NCBI GenBank assembly: GCA_964349805.1
Contig: CAYGHE010000009.1
Location: forward strand, 1 to 24,814
From: CAYGHE01 sp964349805
GTDB taxonomy: Bacteria > Patescibacteriota > Saccharimonadia > Saccharimonadales > Saccharimonadaceae
Length of the DNA: 24,814 bases
Direction of reading: 5' to 3'
How positions within the stretch are numbered: position 1 is the stretch's first letter; each line of letters begins with the position of its first letter. The notes under the pieces are model-generated. The model saw only the letters and a list, made by a program, of their open reading frames with translations, was not told where the DNA came from and ran no database searches. This document shows, piece after piece, positions 7,529 through 14,897 of this stretch. Both the position numbers and the translations under genes were made by a program.

Positions 7529-8971
7529 TTATAGATGCCAGCTAGACCTAACCGCGGCGCCTTCTTGAAAACCAGCTGCCGACTGTAGGCCAACTACAGA
7601 TTTTTTAGAAAACTCTTCTATTGTCGCGGCGCCTTCGTAGGTACAGGCGCTTCTTACTCCGGCGGTAATATGATCAATAATATCCTCTACGCCTGGCATC
7701 TCTTCGTTTAGGTACATCCTGGATGTGCTAATTCCCTCTTCAAATAACTCTTTTCTGGCCATCTCAAATGCCGAAGAATCACTAGGCCTAGATTTGACCG
7801 CTCGACGTGATGCCATACCGTAATTTTCTTTGAACAGGCGACCATTATTGTCGGTTTGTACATCTGCAGCACTTTCGTAGGTTCCGGCGAACCAACTTGC
7901 GAACATCACGTTACTTGCCCCGGCTGCTAGCGCCAAAGCCACATCACGTGGGTGTCGTACTCCGCCGTCCGCCCAAACAAAACCTCCATGTTTAGTTGCC
8001 TCGGCTGAACATTCTAGAACTGCCGAAAACTGCGGTCTGCCGACTCCGGTCATCATGCGGGTTGTACACATTGCCCCTGGACCGACGCCGACTTTCACTA
8101 TATTAGCTCCAGCTTGTAGCAGGTCCTTAGTCGCTTCTGGGGTAACCACATTTCCAGCAACCAACAACATGTCTGGTAGTGCTGTCCGTACAGATTTTAT
8201 AGCCTCTATCATTTTTGCCTGATGCCCATGGGCCGTATCTAGTACTATAATATCAGCCCCTAGCGCGGCTACCTGTTTAGCCTTAGAAGATACATCACCG
8301 CTAATGCTAATAGCTACGGCAACCTTTAATTTACCTTTTGTATCAAGATTTGGTGTGTAGATTTCGGTGCGTAGAGCACCTTTTGCGGTTACAACGCCGA
8401 CTAACTTCTTATTGCTTGTTACTGGTGCCACGTGAAGGCGCCTGCTAACTAATTCTTCGAACATTTGTTTTGGCGATAGCGAATAGTCTAGGCACTCTAC
8501 TTCCATTGACGATACCTTGGCTAATGTGTCAAACATGTCTCTGCCCGCGGCATCATCTTCGGTAAATATACCTACTGGTTCGCTGTTATTATTAACAACA
8601 ATAACCGCGCCGTGTGCACGTTTGTGTATTAGGCTTATTGCATCACGAATGGTGTTTTCGGGCGAAAGAGTAATCGGCGTTTCGAATTGCACGTGGCATT
8701 CCTTCACGGAGTCTATTGTTTTTTTAAGAATTTTATAGGGGATATCTTGCGGTAAAACCACCAACCCGCCCCGGCGAGTTACTGTTTCGGCCATTCTTTT
8801 TCCAGCTACTGCCATCATATTGGCCACTACTATAGGAATAGTATTGCCCGTGCCATCGTGAGTACTTAAATCAACATCAAACCTAGAGTTGAGGTTTGTT
8901 TTTTGGGGTACTAAAAACACGTCACTGTACGTCAGATCGTAGCTAGGCGAAATATTATTCAAAAATTTCAT
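7529..8971 (-). CDS. guaB1: GuaB1-type IMP dehydrogenase-related protein (probable GMP reductase)
   Basis: A 480-aa protein of normal length for this family. It has an N-terminal barrel start (YDLTYSDVFLVPQ), two CBS domains (about residues 95-205: HVQFETPITLSPENTIRDAI... and LHVAPVTSNKKLVGVVTAKG), and the rest of the TIM barrel with VLDTAHGH (244-250) and the catalytic loop GVGPGAMCTTRMMTGVGRPQ with Cys302. The GVGPGAMCTTRMMTGVGRPQF string and lack of the usual IMPDH flap mark the GuaB1 branch of actinobacteria and relatives. Mycobacterial GuaB1 was reported to be a CBS-regulated GMP reductase, which recycles GMP to IMP; I extend that by family. It is transcribed alone from a recognisable promoter. 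Confidence 0.9.
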   Translation of the reverse strand: MKFLNNISPSYDLTYSDVFLVPQKTNLNSRFDVDLSTHDGTGNTIPIVVANMMAVAGKRMAETVTRRGGLVVLPQDIPYKILKKTIDSVKECHVQFETPITLSPENTIRDAISLIHKRAHGAVIVVNNNSEPVGIFTEDDAAGRDMFDTLAKVSSMEVECLDYSLSPKQMFEELVSRRLHVAPVTSNKKLVGVVTAKGALRTEIYTPNLDTKGKLKVAVAISISGDVSSKAKQVAALGADIIVLDTAHGHQAKMIEAIKSVRTALPDMLLVAGNVVTPEATKDLLQAGANIVKVGVGPGAMCTTRMMTGVGRPQFSAVLECSAEATKHGGFVWADGGVRHPRDVALALAAGASNVMFASWFAGTYESAADVQTDNNGRLFKENYGMASRRAVKSRPSDSSAFEMARKELFEEGISTSRMYLNEEMPGVEDIIDHITAGVRSACTYEGAATIEEFSKKSVVGLQSAAGFQEGAAVRSSWHL

Positions 8972-8996
8972 TCTTTACTCTCTTTATAACCCACTC

Positions 8997-9024
8997 ATTC
9001 TATAGTAGCAGGAAAGAAAGTCAA
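8997..9024 (-). promoter_or_regulatory. Promoter of guaB1
   Basis: On the minus strand TTGACT (9019-9024), a 16-nt spacer and TAGAAT (8997-9002) precede the guaB1 start at 8971 by a short leader containing GAGAG as a weak ribosome site. Confidence 0.55.
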
Positions 9025-9100
9025 TTTAGGCATATCGTTTAGTCCTGTGTTCTAGATTGTAAATACTTAGTATCACCCCTCGAGAGAGTTAACCCGGTTA

Positions 9101-9109
9101 TGCTATACT
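9101..9109 (+). promoter_or_regulatory. Extended -10 promoter of the subtilase gene
   Basis: TGCTATACT is an extended -10 element with no clear -35 box. Transcription would start near 9116, about 7 nt before the ATG at 9123, and no Shine-Dalgarno is present, so translation may be nearly leaderless. Confidence 0.45.
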
Positions 9110-9122
9110 AGACCATAAATTA

Positions 9123-10913
9123 ATGACACGAATAATAAAAAAACGAAATCTCGTAATTCTCACAAGTACCGTAGTGACAGCTGGAGTTCTAGCGTTCGCT
9201 TTTTCTAGTTTCCTTGGGTCCGACAAGAACGTGCAACCTGAAATATCTACTGCTAGCGGCCCTGCTGCTTTGGAGCAACAAGTTACTATAGAAACTCCCG
9301 CTAACGACCCTGCACCACCTCAGTCTTTGTCAGTAGAGCAGACTGATTCCGTCTCTACAGCAAATAATCAATATGCCGTAGTAGATCAAGGTACAGCAAC
9401 CTTTCAGACTGCATCCGGAGCAACCTATCCACTTCGAACATACAAGCCACTTTTAGTAAATGACCCCGTTGGGCAGCAGTGGTGGACAGACAGCACTAGT
9501 CTGGATACTGCTTGGGACATTGGGTCGGGACCAAGGCAAACCGTCGTCGCAGTCATCGATACTGGCTTTGCTCTCCAGCATGAAGAGTTCACTAACCGAT
9601 GGTCTAATAACAGTGACGAACAAGGTCTAACGGCGAGCGAAGCTTCCAGTAAGCTCAACTGCACCGACAGAGGCCTTCCGCTCGATAAATCCTGCAACCT
9701 GATTGACGACAACTTTGACGGTATCGTCGACAATGAAACTGGTGCTACCACTAAAGAGAACCCTTCTCAGCTCAACTGCACCGACAGAGGCCTTCCGCTC
9801 GATAAATCCTGCAACCTGATTGACGATGATAGCAATGGCTACGTCGATGATGTAACTGGCTGGGACTTTATTAATTTTGATGCCAGTGTGCAGGCCGGAC
9901 AAACAAACCCTAGTGGTGACGGCACTCAGCACGGTACGGCGGTAACAGGCATACTGGCTGCGACTGGCAATAATAATAAAGGGATAGCTGGCGTTGACTG
10001 GTCAACGAAAATTCTTCCATTGCAGGCTTTAGATGACGATTCGTACGGCAACACACTAACAATAGCTAGGGCAGTTTACTACGCCGCCGATCGTGGGGTT
10101 GATGTAATTAATTTAAGCCTAGGCTCGGAAAGTGAAGATTCTTACTTGCGTCAGGCTATACACTATGCGCTCGATCGAGACGTTATAGTCGTCGCTGCTA
10201 GTGGTAATGATGGATGTGATTGCATCTCCTATCCGGCCATATACCCAGAAGTTATTGCCGTTGGAGCCCAAAACCAAGAGGGTACCCCTGCAACTTTCAG
10301 TAATTACGGGTCAGCGCTCGACATCCTTGCTCCTGGTGCAAGTATGACGACGCCAAGCTGGTCGGAAGCTTTTCCTAGTACTGGTTATATTACTGGTGCG
10401 GGCGGTACATCACTCGCAGCACCATACGTGAGTGGCCTTTTCAGCCTTGCTCTCAGCCATCAGCCAACCGCCCAATGGGGTGAGATTGTAAATATACTGC
10501 TCGCTACATCTGATCATGACACCCTCACAAAGGCTAATCCTTTTTCTAACCAAATTGGGTCAGGCTATGCGCAAGCTGATACATTTATAACGAGATTGAC
10601 CACGTCCAATCAGCCCGGGATGCGTTATACCTTTAGGCCAACTCCAACAACTAGTACTCTAAGTAGTTCTCTATCATATCAATGCACGAGTGCAAGCGAT
10701 TTTCCTACCGCACCTTTCTACGAAGTTACCTCAGGAAAATATACCTTCTATACTATCGATGCGATGGAACGTTCACGAGCAATAGACAGAGGAGATATTG
10801 TTGTCTATCTGGGTCGCGTCTGCGTGGGCCTTCCGACCGATACGCCATCAACCACGCGCCTCATCAACCTACTGGGCGAGATTAAGAATTTGCGAAATTA
10901 CAAGGGTTGGTAA
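9123..10913 (+). CDS. Secreted/membrane-anchored subtilisin-like serine protease (S8)
   Basis: A 596-aa protein. Residues 8-32 are a signal peptide or membrane anchor. A low-complexity linker (35-110) leads to the S8 domain with Asp146 (VVAVIDTGFA), His270 (GTQHGTAVTGILA), oxyanion Asn362 (VAASGND) and Ser430 (GGTSLAAPYVSG). A 39-residue unit between Asp and His is tandemly duplicated (about 177-215 and 216-247). Each unit has a CTDRGLPLDKSC loop and an acidic DDxxxGxVDxxTG calcium-type motif. The second unit flows into the usual GWDFINFD of subtilases. Extra Cys pairs at 365/367 and in the C-terminal 60 residues suggest disulfides outside the cell. The C-terminal 120 residues are unassigned. 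It may digest host or environmental protein (inference). Confidence 0.93.
   Translation: MTRIIKKRNLVILTSTVVTAGVLAFAFSSFLGSDKNVQPEISTASGPAALEQQVTIETPANDPAPPQSLSVEQTDSVSTANNQYAVVDQGTATFQTASGATYPLRTYKPLLVNDPVGQQWWTDSTSLDTAWDIGSGPRQTVVAVIDTGFALQHEEFTNRWSNNSDEQGLTASEASSKLNCTDRGLPLDKSCNLIDDNFDGIVDNETGATTKENPSQLNCTDRGLPLDKSCNLIDDDSNGYVDDVTGWDFINFDASVQAGQTNPSGDGTQHGTAVTGILAATGNNNKGIAGVDWSTKILPLQALDDDSYGNTLTIARAVYYAADRGVDVINLSLGSESEDSYLRQAIHYALDRDVIVVAASGNDGCDCISYPAIYPEVIAVGAQNQEGTPATFSNYGSALDILAPGASMTTPSWSEAFPSTGYITGAGGTSLAAPYVSGLFSLALSHQPTAQWGEIVNILLATSDHDTLTKANPFSNQIGSGYAQADTFITRLTTSNQPGMRYTFRPTPTTSTLSSSLSYQCTSASDFPTAPFYEVTSGKYTFYTIDAMERSRAIDRGDIVVYLGRVCVGLPTDTPSTTRLINLLGEIKNLRNYKGW
9653..9826 (+). 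repeat. Exact 57-bp direct repeat inside the subtilase gene
   Basis: Bases 9653-9709 and 9770-9826 are identical over 57 bp. They are spaced 117 bp apart, exactly 39 codons, and encode LNCTDRGLPLDKSCNLIDD twice. The perfect identity, including third positions, indicates a recent in-frame duplication or gene-conversion event. Confidence 0.95.
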
Positions 10914-11011
10914 ATGCGAATAAGCCACGGACCTGGCAGTGGATAAACAAGTCTAGACGACAAAGTTAACCCCTAACTCTCCACGACCTACTCTTACAAT
11001 ACTTTGCGCGT

Positions 11012-11017
11012 TATAAT
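11012..11017 (+). promoter_or_regulatory. -10 box of the DedA gene, consistent with a leaderless mRNA
   Basis: A perfect TATAAT ends 6 nt before the ATG at 11024, so the expected transcription start falls on or next to the A of the start codon. There is no room for a ribosome site and the -35 region is weak. Confidence 0.5.
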
Positions 11018-11023
11018 TATTTA

Positions 11024-11662
11024 ATGCTAGGAATTTTTAAAAACTTAGAGTCGTGGGTTACGGCTATAATGGAACAACTCGGTGAGCTAGGAGTTGGCTT
11101 GTTAGTATTACTTGAAAACGTCTTCCCGCCTATTCCTAGTGAGTTCATTCTGCCCTTGGCTGGTTTTACTGCGAGTCAGGGTAAGCTTACACTCTGGATA
11201 GTTATTCTGCTAGCGACTCTCGGCTCTGTCGTTGGCGCAATTATTCTATATTACATAGGCGCGATTTTGGGGCGTGAACGAACGCGTTATGTTTTTCTAA
11301 AAATGCCCCTAGTAAGAGTTAAGGATGTAGATAAAACAGAAGATTGGTTTATCAAATACGAAACAAAGACGGTCTTTTATGGTCGAATGATACCGATTTT
11401 TCGCAGTCTAATATCTATTCCCGCAGGAATTGAACATATGAATATGATGAAATTTATTACATACACCGCAACTGGTAGCTTGATATGGAATACTGTTCTT
11501 GTTACTGCAGGGTTCATACTCGGCGAAAATTTTTATCTTGTGAAAGAGTATGCGGGTTACTTTCAGTATGTCGTTATTGCGCTTGTCCTACTGGGAATTG
11601 GTTACTTCGTCATTAGCCGCCTACGGAAATCACGACGGGCAAAAGTTAAAAAAACGAAATAA
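11024..11662 (+). CDS. DedA-family (SNARE-associated) membrane protein
   Basis: A 212-aa protein with about five hydrophobic segments. The DedA signature is clear: a re-entrant loop ENVFPPIPSEFILPLAGF (residues about 31-48), then LATLGSVVGAIILYYIGAILGRE, a cytoplasmic stretch with FIKYETKTVFYGRMIPIFRSLISIPAG (the conserved F.GR..P..R...s.paG), and a final helix followed by a basic tail RLRKSRRAKVKKTK. DedA proteins act in membrane homeostasis, and some members are undecaprenyl-phosphate or phospholipid flippases. It follows the subtilase by 110 bp but has its own -10 box. The island boundary begins about 100 bp downstream. Confidence 0.9.
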   Translation: MLGIFKNLESWVTAIMEQLGELGVGLLVLLENVFPPIPSEFILPLAGFTASQGKLTLWIVILLATLGSVVGAIILYYIGAILGRERTRYVFLKMPLVRVKDVDKTEDWFIKYETKTVFYGRMIPIFRSLISIPAGIEHMNMMKFITYTATGSLIWNTVLVTAGFILGENFYLVKEYAGYFQYVVIALVLLGIGYFVISRLRKSRRAKVKKTK

Positions 11663-11673
11663 AAATAATATTT

Positions 11674-11704
11674 GAACCGTTTTTACGTCGTAAAAGTCCG
11701 GTTC
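11674..11704. other. Long hairpin downstream of the DedA gene
   Basis: GAACCG (11674-11679) pairs with CGGTTC (11699-11704), and between them TTTTACG pairs with CGTAAAA around a single T. No T-run follows, so it is more likely an mRNA 3'-end stabilising hairpin than a terminator on its own. Confidence 0.5.
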
Positions 11705-11727
11705 TCGTGCCAGGACTCGGGACATAG

Positions 11728-11763
11728 AAAAAAGCTGAGGCTCAAAAGAACTTCAGCTTTTTT
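11728..11763. terminator. Strong terminator, probably the displaced original terminator of tRNA-Asn
   Basis: AAAAAAGCTGA (11728-11738) and TCAGCTTTTTT (11753-11763) form a perfect 11-bp stem. Read on the minus strand it follows CGGGAGCCA-TG, the same 9 bases that end tRNA-Asn at 21213-21221. It therefore looks like the terminator that followed the tRNA before the island was inserted. It also ends plus-strand transcription of the DedA gene. Confidence 0.8.
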
Positions 11764-11765
11764 CA

Positions 11766-11774
11766 TGGCTCCCG
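11766..11774. repeat. Candidate attL: copy of the tRNA-Asn 3' end
   Basis: TGGCTCCCG matches 21213-21221 exactly, that is CCA, the discriminator base and five acceptor-stem bases of tRNA-Asn. GGAC also recurs 5 nt later in both places. Position and orientation are as expected for the left junction of an element inserted at the tRNA 3' end. Confidence 0.55.
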
Positions 11775-11936
11775 CTAGTGGACATATTTCTCAACTTCGA
11801 AGTGCAAGAAACTTTAAAAAAACATCCATATATTCATTCTACAAGTAATATATAAATGTATCTCGTTTCCCTCTATTGAACGTGCCCCTAAGCTATGAAT
11901 ATCGTAAGGGGTACAATCATATTGAGTTAAATTGAA

Positions 11937-13676
11937 TTATATGATCCATAAATCTGTATAGGCTTCTTTCGACATCTCTTTTACGCGATTGGCTATTTCG
12001 TCAGTACCCCATACTTCTTCTTGTGTAATTTTTTCTGCTACTTCTTTTGTCATAGCAAATTCAGAGTCGTTATATATGATCAATTTTTCAATAGGCGGTT
12101 TATTGCCAGCACGCCTGTTCTCATCGTAAGTTAACAAAGTTAGGTTCCCGAGGTTAAAAATATGCTCTCTAGCAATAGCATTTACGGCATGCTTTGGGTA
12201 TATGTGTTCGATATTACATGCCTGAAAATCAGGCCTAGTGCCATTTCTTCGTGCCATTTCATAGCGAGATAGTATATATCGAAATTGATTTTTTGACTCC
12301 GTCGTCTCGGACTGCGTTAATTTACAAAATTTATCAGCGAAGAAGTCGTAAGCTGGTGCCATGTTTTTTAATTCTTCATTTATTCCAGAATATATTCTAT
12401 CGAGACCAATTCGAACATTATCTCGAGTAGGATCCCCCATAAGGGTTTCATGGATTTGCTTAGCATATTTCGCATATACTCTCTCCAACTTGTTAGCAGG
12501 TAACTTTGAAACGTACTGATAGACGAAAGAAAAGTTCTCGATTACCTTCAATAATTTATCCTGTATTCTTTTTGTCGAAGAGTCGTTTGCGAATACTGCA
12601 AGAAACAACACGTAACATTGTTCGATATTCAAGATATTTATTGCCTCAATTCTTCTCTTTAAAGAAGAGTCATAACCGCTATCGTTTGTAGCTAATGGGG
12701 TGGTGTTTTTCAAATTATCATAGATTTTTGCTTGTTCTAATAGTTTTTTAACATAGTTGGATACGAAACTAGATACTGATGCATTACTAAGTATCTTTTT
12801 CTTCAACTCGGAATATAGTTTAGAGCTTGTTAAATACCCATGCTCTGACATCCATTGGTATCGCAAGAACTGTTGTAGATTTGATGGATTAAGTGAAAAC
12901 AAACTCTCTAATTCATCCCAGCGTTTTATTAAATTTTCTTGTTCCAAAGCACTACCGTTAAATGATTTAAACAGTAGGTTTTTGATTAAATCTGCCTGGT
13001 TTAGAGGAATACCTTTTGCATTAAGGTTTTCGAAAACGGTATACGCATCCTCGTCAGAATTAAATGTTACTTCGATTATTTCAATACTTTCATCAAGATA
13101 TGTCATTAGAGCTTCAACACGTTCAAGCTGTTTTTCATCAGACAGTCCGCTCAGATTTTCTGCAATCTCTTGTCTGACTGCATTATAATTTTTTGCTATT
13201 TGAGTCTTCTCAACGTCTGTAATCCCATCCATGTCAATTTGATAGCGCGGAGAGTCCGGACTGAACGATTGTATATTCTGTTCGAAAAACTCTGCCAAAG
13301 ATCTATGAGGAGCAAGCTTAAACTCTCCCGAAACCGTTCCCCTACTATTCCGTATATATGTTGAATGAATATCGCCAGCTAATGATGTTAGCGCTCTTGA
13401 GTCACTCGCCGCTAAATAATCACGCACAGCCGCAAATATTAATGTCAACGAAATCAATCTTTGTTGGCCATCTATGACCTCATAAGGTGAACTGCCTTCC
13501 TTCGTGAAGGAAAAGGTTCCGATATAAAACGTCTCCGAAGAAGGGTGTAAGCAAGAGAACAAATCAATAATGTCATCTTCCCTCCACCTATAATGTCTTT
13601 GGTACTCAGGAATAATGTATTTTCTCGTTCTATTAAAGAGATCTATCAACTTTTTATTATCTGCCTGTAAGCGCAT
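11937..13676 (-). CDS. GmrSD-like DUF262/DUF1524 protein (type IV restriction-like)
   Basis: A 579-aa fusion. The N-terminal DUF262 domain shows IIPEYQRHYRWREDD and YEVIDGQQRLISLTLIF (DGQQR at 69-73, the ParB/Srx-like nucleotide-binding motif). A long helical middle follows. The C-terminal DUF1524 His-Me finger nuclease shows IEHIYPKHAV (489-498), NLGNLTLLTYDENRRAGNK. This matches the GmrSD architecture, in which the S half uses nucleotide and the D half cuts modified, for example glucosyl-hydroxymethylated, phage DNA. Anti-phage defence is therefore the best guess, though related DUF262 proteins exist in other systems. Start ATG 13676 has GAAGGTG upstream. It is the only gene between the candidate attL and the recombinase remnant. 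Confidence 0.87.
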   Translation of the reverse strand: MRLQADNKKLIDLFNRTRKYIIPEYQRHYRWREDDIIDLFSCLHPSSETFYIGTFSFTKEGSSPYEVIDGQQRLISLTLIFAAVRDYLAASDSRALTSLAGDIHSTYIRNSRGTVSGEFKLAPHRSLAEFFEQNIQSFSPDSPRYQIDMDGITDVEKTQIAKNYNAVRQEIAENLSGLSDEKQLERVEALMTYLDESIEIIEVTFNSDEDAYTVFENLNAKGIPLNQADLIKNLLFKSFNGSALEQENLIKRWDELESLFSLNPSNLQQFLRYQWMSEHGYLTSSKLYSELKKKILSNASVSSFVSNYVKKLLEQAKIYDNLKNTTPLATNDSGYDSSLKRRIEAINILNIEQCYVLFLAVFANDSSTKRIQDKLLKVIENFSFVYQYVSKLPANKLERVYAKYAKQIHETLMGDPTRDNVRIGLDRIYSGINEELKNMAPAYDFFADKFCKLTQSETTESKNQFRYILSRYEMARRNGTRPDFQACNIEHIYPKHAVNAIAREHIFNLGNLTLLTYDENRRAGNKPPIEKLIIYNDSEFAMTKEVAEKITQEEVWGTDEIANRVKEMSKEAYTDLWII

Positions 13677-13764
13677 ACTGTATCACCTTCACTTTCATCT
13701 ATTCTTAATTTAATAATACTCCATACGTAACTAATTTGCATACCTGTAACGTCTCTGTGATTAA

Positions 13765-13860
13765 CAAAGAAGCTTAAGCTAGAAATACAAAAAATTATTC
13801 GATATGACAGCTTTTTGTAATAACGCTTCTTATCTTTCCCCTGCTAACGTACTCTGTAAT
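13765..13860 (+). pseudogene. Decayed remnant of a serine-recombinase 3' end
   Basis: Bases 13786-13823 match 21165-21202, inside the recombinase gene, at 32 of 38 positions. In frame they encode KYKKLFDMTAFCNN against EYKKPFDTMAFCNKK in the intact enzyme. A stop codon precedes the match and similarity fades into YLSP versus WLPGP afterwards. The 8-bp TACAAAAA/TTTTTGTA arms are retained and the remnant is enclosed by a further AAGAAGC/GCTTCTT pair (13767-13831), so it can still form a hairpin. This stretch, with the rest of 13677-13997, contains no other convincing gene. Confidence 0.5.
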
Positions 13861-13997
13861 CATATAGAGTATGGACTATTCTGATTACGCTCCACTATAT
13901 AATCTGCATATAGCCATAATGAGGGATTCGACTAGTGCCGGGAAAGGCTTCAAGCACGAAAACGGAGCTCTGTCATTATCGTTGTATTTCTTAGGTG

Positions 13998-14525
13998 TTA
14001 ATAGGTCGGCACCCTGTTTATACGACAATCGTAATTACCTTTTATATTTTGCTTGTAATAAACATCCATTTCTTCAAGAGAACCGTAGTCAACCGATCCT
14101 ACTCGTTTCAATCCATCCCACAAATCAACAGGCATCTCGCAGTAGTGATAGTTCGTACCCCTCAAGTTAATTATTAAATATTCTTCAGAATGGTCGTACC
14201 ATGCGTTTCGTACATTAAAACGTTCTATTTCTCCCGTACTGAATTGATCGGCATATTTATTTAATAAATCGCCTAAATCTAACTCCTCGAAATTATTGCC
14301 AGAAACATCAACGGGGTCGTTACGATATTTGATCGTAATATAATTTTGAGAGGATTGTTTTTGATTTTCTTCTTCAATGTTGGCCGAATTATTGGGCGCG
14401 GTATAATCGGAGGTGTTTGATTTTTCGGGATTGATAATGCCCGTAACAATTATGGCAAGTAGGGCGCCGATGAACACAACCGTTCCTAAGACACTGGTAA
14501 TTTTCTGCTGAGTTTTCTTTGACAC
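13998..14525 (-). CDS. Membrane-anchored protein with a KTSC-like domain
   Basis: A 175-aa protein if started at GTG 14525, which has GGGGAGA about 10 nt upstream; the longer frame from TTG 14564 would start inside a terminator and is unlikely. Residues about 10-30 form one transmembrane helix (VLGTVVFIGALLAIIVTGII). An Asn/Gln/Ser-rich linker follows, and the C-terminus resembles a KTSC domain: VRNAWYDHSEEYLIINLRG, NYHYCEMPVDLWDGLKR, YYKQNIKGNYDCR. KTSC domains are small folds found alone or with nucleases and stress proteins, and their role is unclear. The domain would face outward if the N-terminus is inside. The gene lies directly behind the candidate structured RNA and may be controlled by it. 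Confidence 0.65.
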   Translation of the reverse strand: MSKKTQQKITSVLGTVVFIGALLAIIVTGIINPEKSNTSDYTAPNNSANIEEENQKQSSQNYITIKYRNDPVDVSGNNFEELDLGDLLNKYADQFSTGEIERFNVRNAWYDHSEEYLIINLRGTNYHYCEMPVDLWDGLKRVGSVDYGSLEEMDVYYKQNIKGNYDCRINRVPTY

Positions 14526-14552
14526 GGTATTATATCTCCCCGGATGTCCGAC

Positions 14553-14579
14553 AAAAAAGGACAACCTCTCTAGGTTGTC
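14553..14579 (-). terminator. Intrinsic terminator of the candidate RNA
   Basis: On the minus strand GACAACCT-AGAG-AGGTTGTC forms a perfect 8-bp stem with a 4-nt loop, followed after one C by six T. It ends 27 nt before the GTG start of the KTSC-like gene. Confidence 0.85.
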
Positions 14580-14676
14580 TACACCATCACAAGATTTGCA
14601 TCCTGCGCTTTCGAGAAGTTGCCCATTTATGGATGCAAAATCGAAAACGATTTATGTAATTTGTGATGATGTAGAC
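14553..14676 (-). ncRNA. Candidate structured RNA, about 124 nt, or attenuator leader of the KTSC-like gene
   Basis: Minus-strand RNA from about 14676. Helix P1 pairs 14676-14661 with 14592-14577 over 16 bp with one U-G pair and no mismatch. Helix P2 pairs 14642-14631 with 14603-14593 (11 bp, one bulged U). Between P1 and P2 lies a mini-hairpin, ATCG-TTTT-CGAT (14640-14651 region), extendable to 6 bp in competition with P2. P2 is closed by a 27-nt loop. The intrinsic terminator follows directly and shares 3 nt with P1. A promoter puts the start site on the first base of P1. I see no match to a known RNA family. It may be free RNA or a terminator-type switch. Confidence 0.65.
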
Positions 14677-14687
14677 TATTACATCAT
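14666..14687. promoter_or_regulatory. 22-bp palindrome over the RNA promoter
   Basis: ATGATGTA-GACTAT-TACATCAT has perfect 8-bp arms. It spans the -10 box and the predicted start site of the structured RNA and so could be an operator. Its left arm also forms part of P1. Confidence 0.5.
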
Positions 14688-14711
14688 AGCTTAAACAAGA
14701 GATATATTGAA
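14683..14711 (-). promoter_or_regulatory. Promoter of the candidate structured RNA
   Basis: On the minus strand TTCAAT (14706-14711), a 17-nt spacer and TATGAT (14683-14688) predict transcription from about 14676, exactly the base of helix P1. The -35 box is weak. Confidence 0.5.
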
Positions 14712-14897
14712 CTGCCTCTAGATATACTGCTTGTGGAATACTCTCCAGATACATACTGATGCGAGGTACCGAAGCGGACGAACCGTGTTTGTGGCTGGCA
14801 TAAAAACAAAACTACAACTACGAAACACCGAGTTGGAGTTTGCCTAAGCCAAGAGCCACCAATAACCTGGGGGCTGCTGTGCTAGTACCGCATAAAC

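Noticed and set aside
13871..14170. 99-codon plus-strand open frame beginning MDYSDYAPLYNL
   Set aside because: It overlaps the KTSC-like gene on the other strand, has no ribosome site and no protein-like pattern.
14526..14564. N-terminal extension of the KTSC-like protein from TTG 14564
   Set aside because: The codons lie in the arm and T-run of a clear terminator, whereas GTG 14525 has a good ribosome site.
14761..14860. tRNA-like stretch (GAGGTACCGAAGCGG resembles a type II tRNA 5' part, and CCACCA occurs near the end)
   Set aside because: No acceptor, anticodon or T stem could be paired. At most it is a decayed fragment; otherwise 14712-14897 holds nothing I can support.
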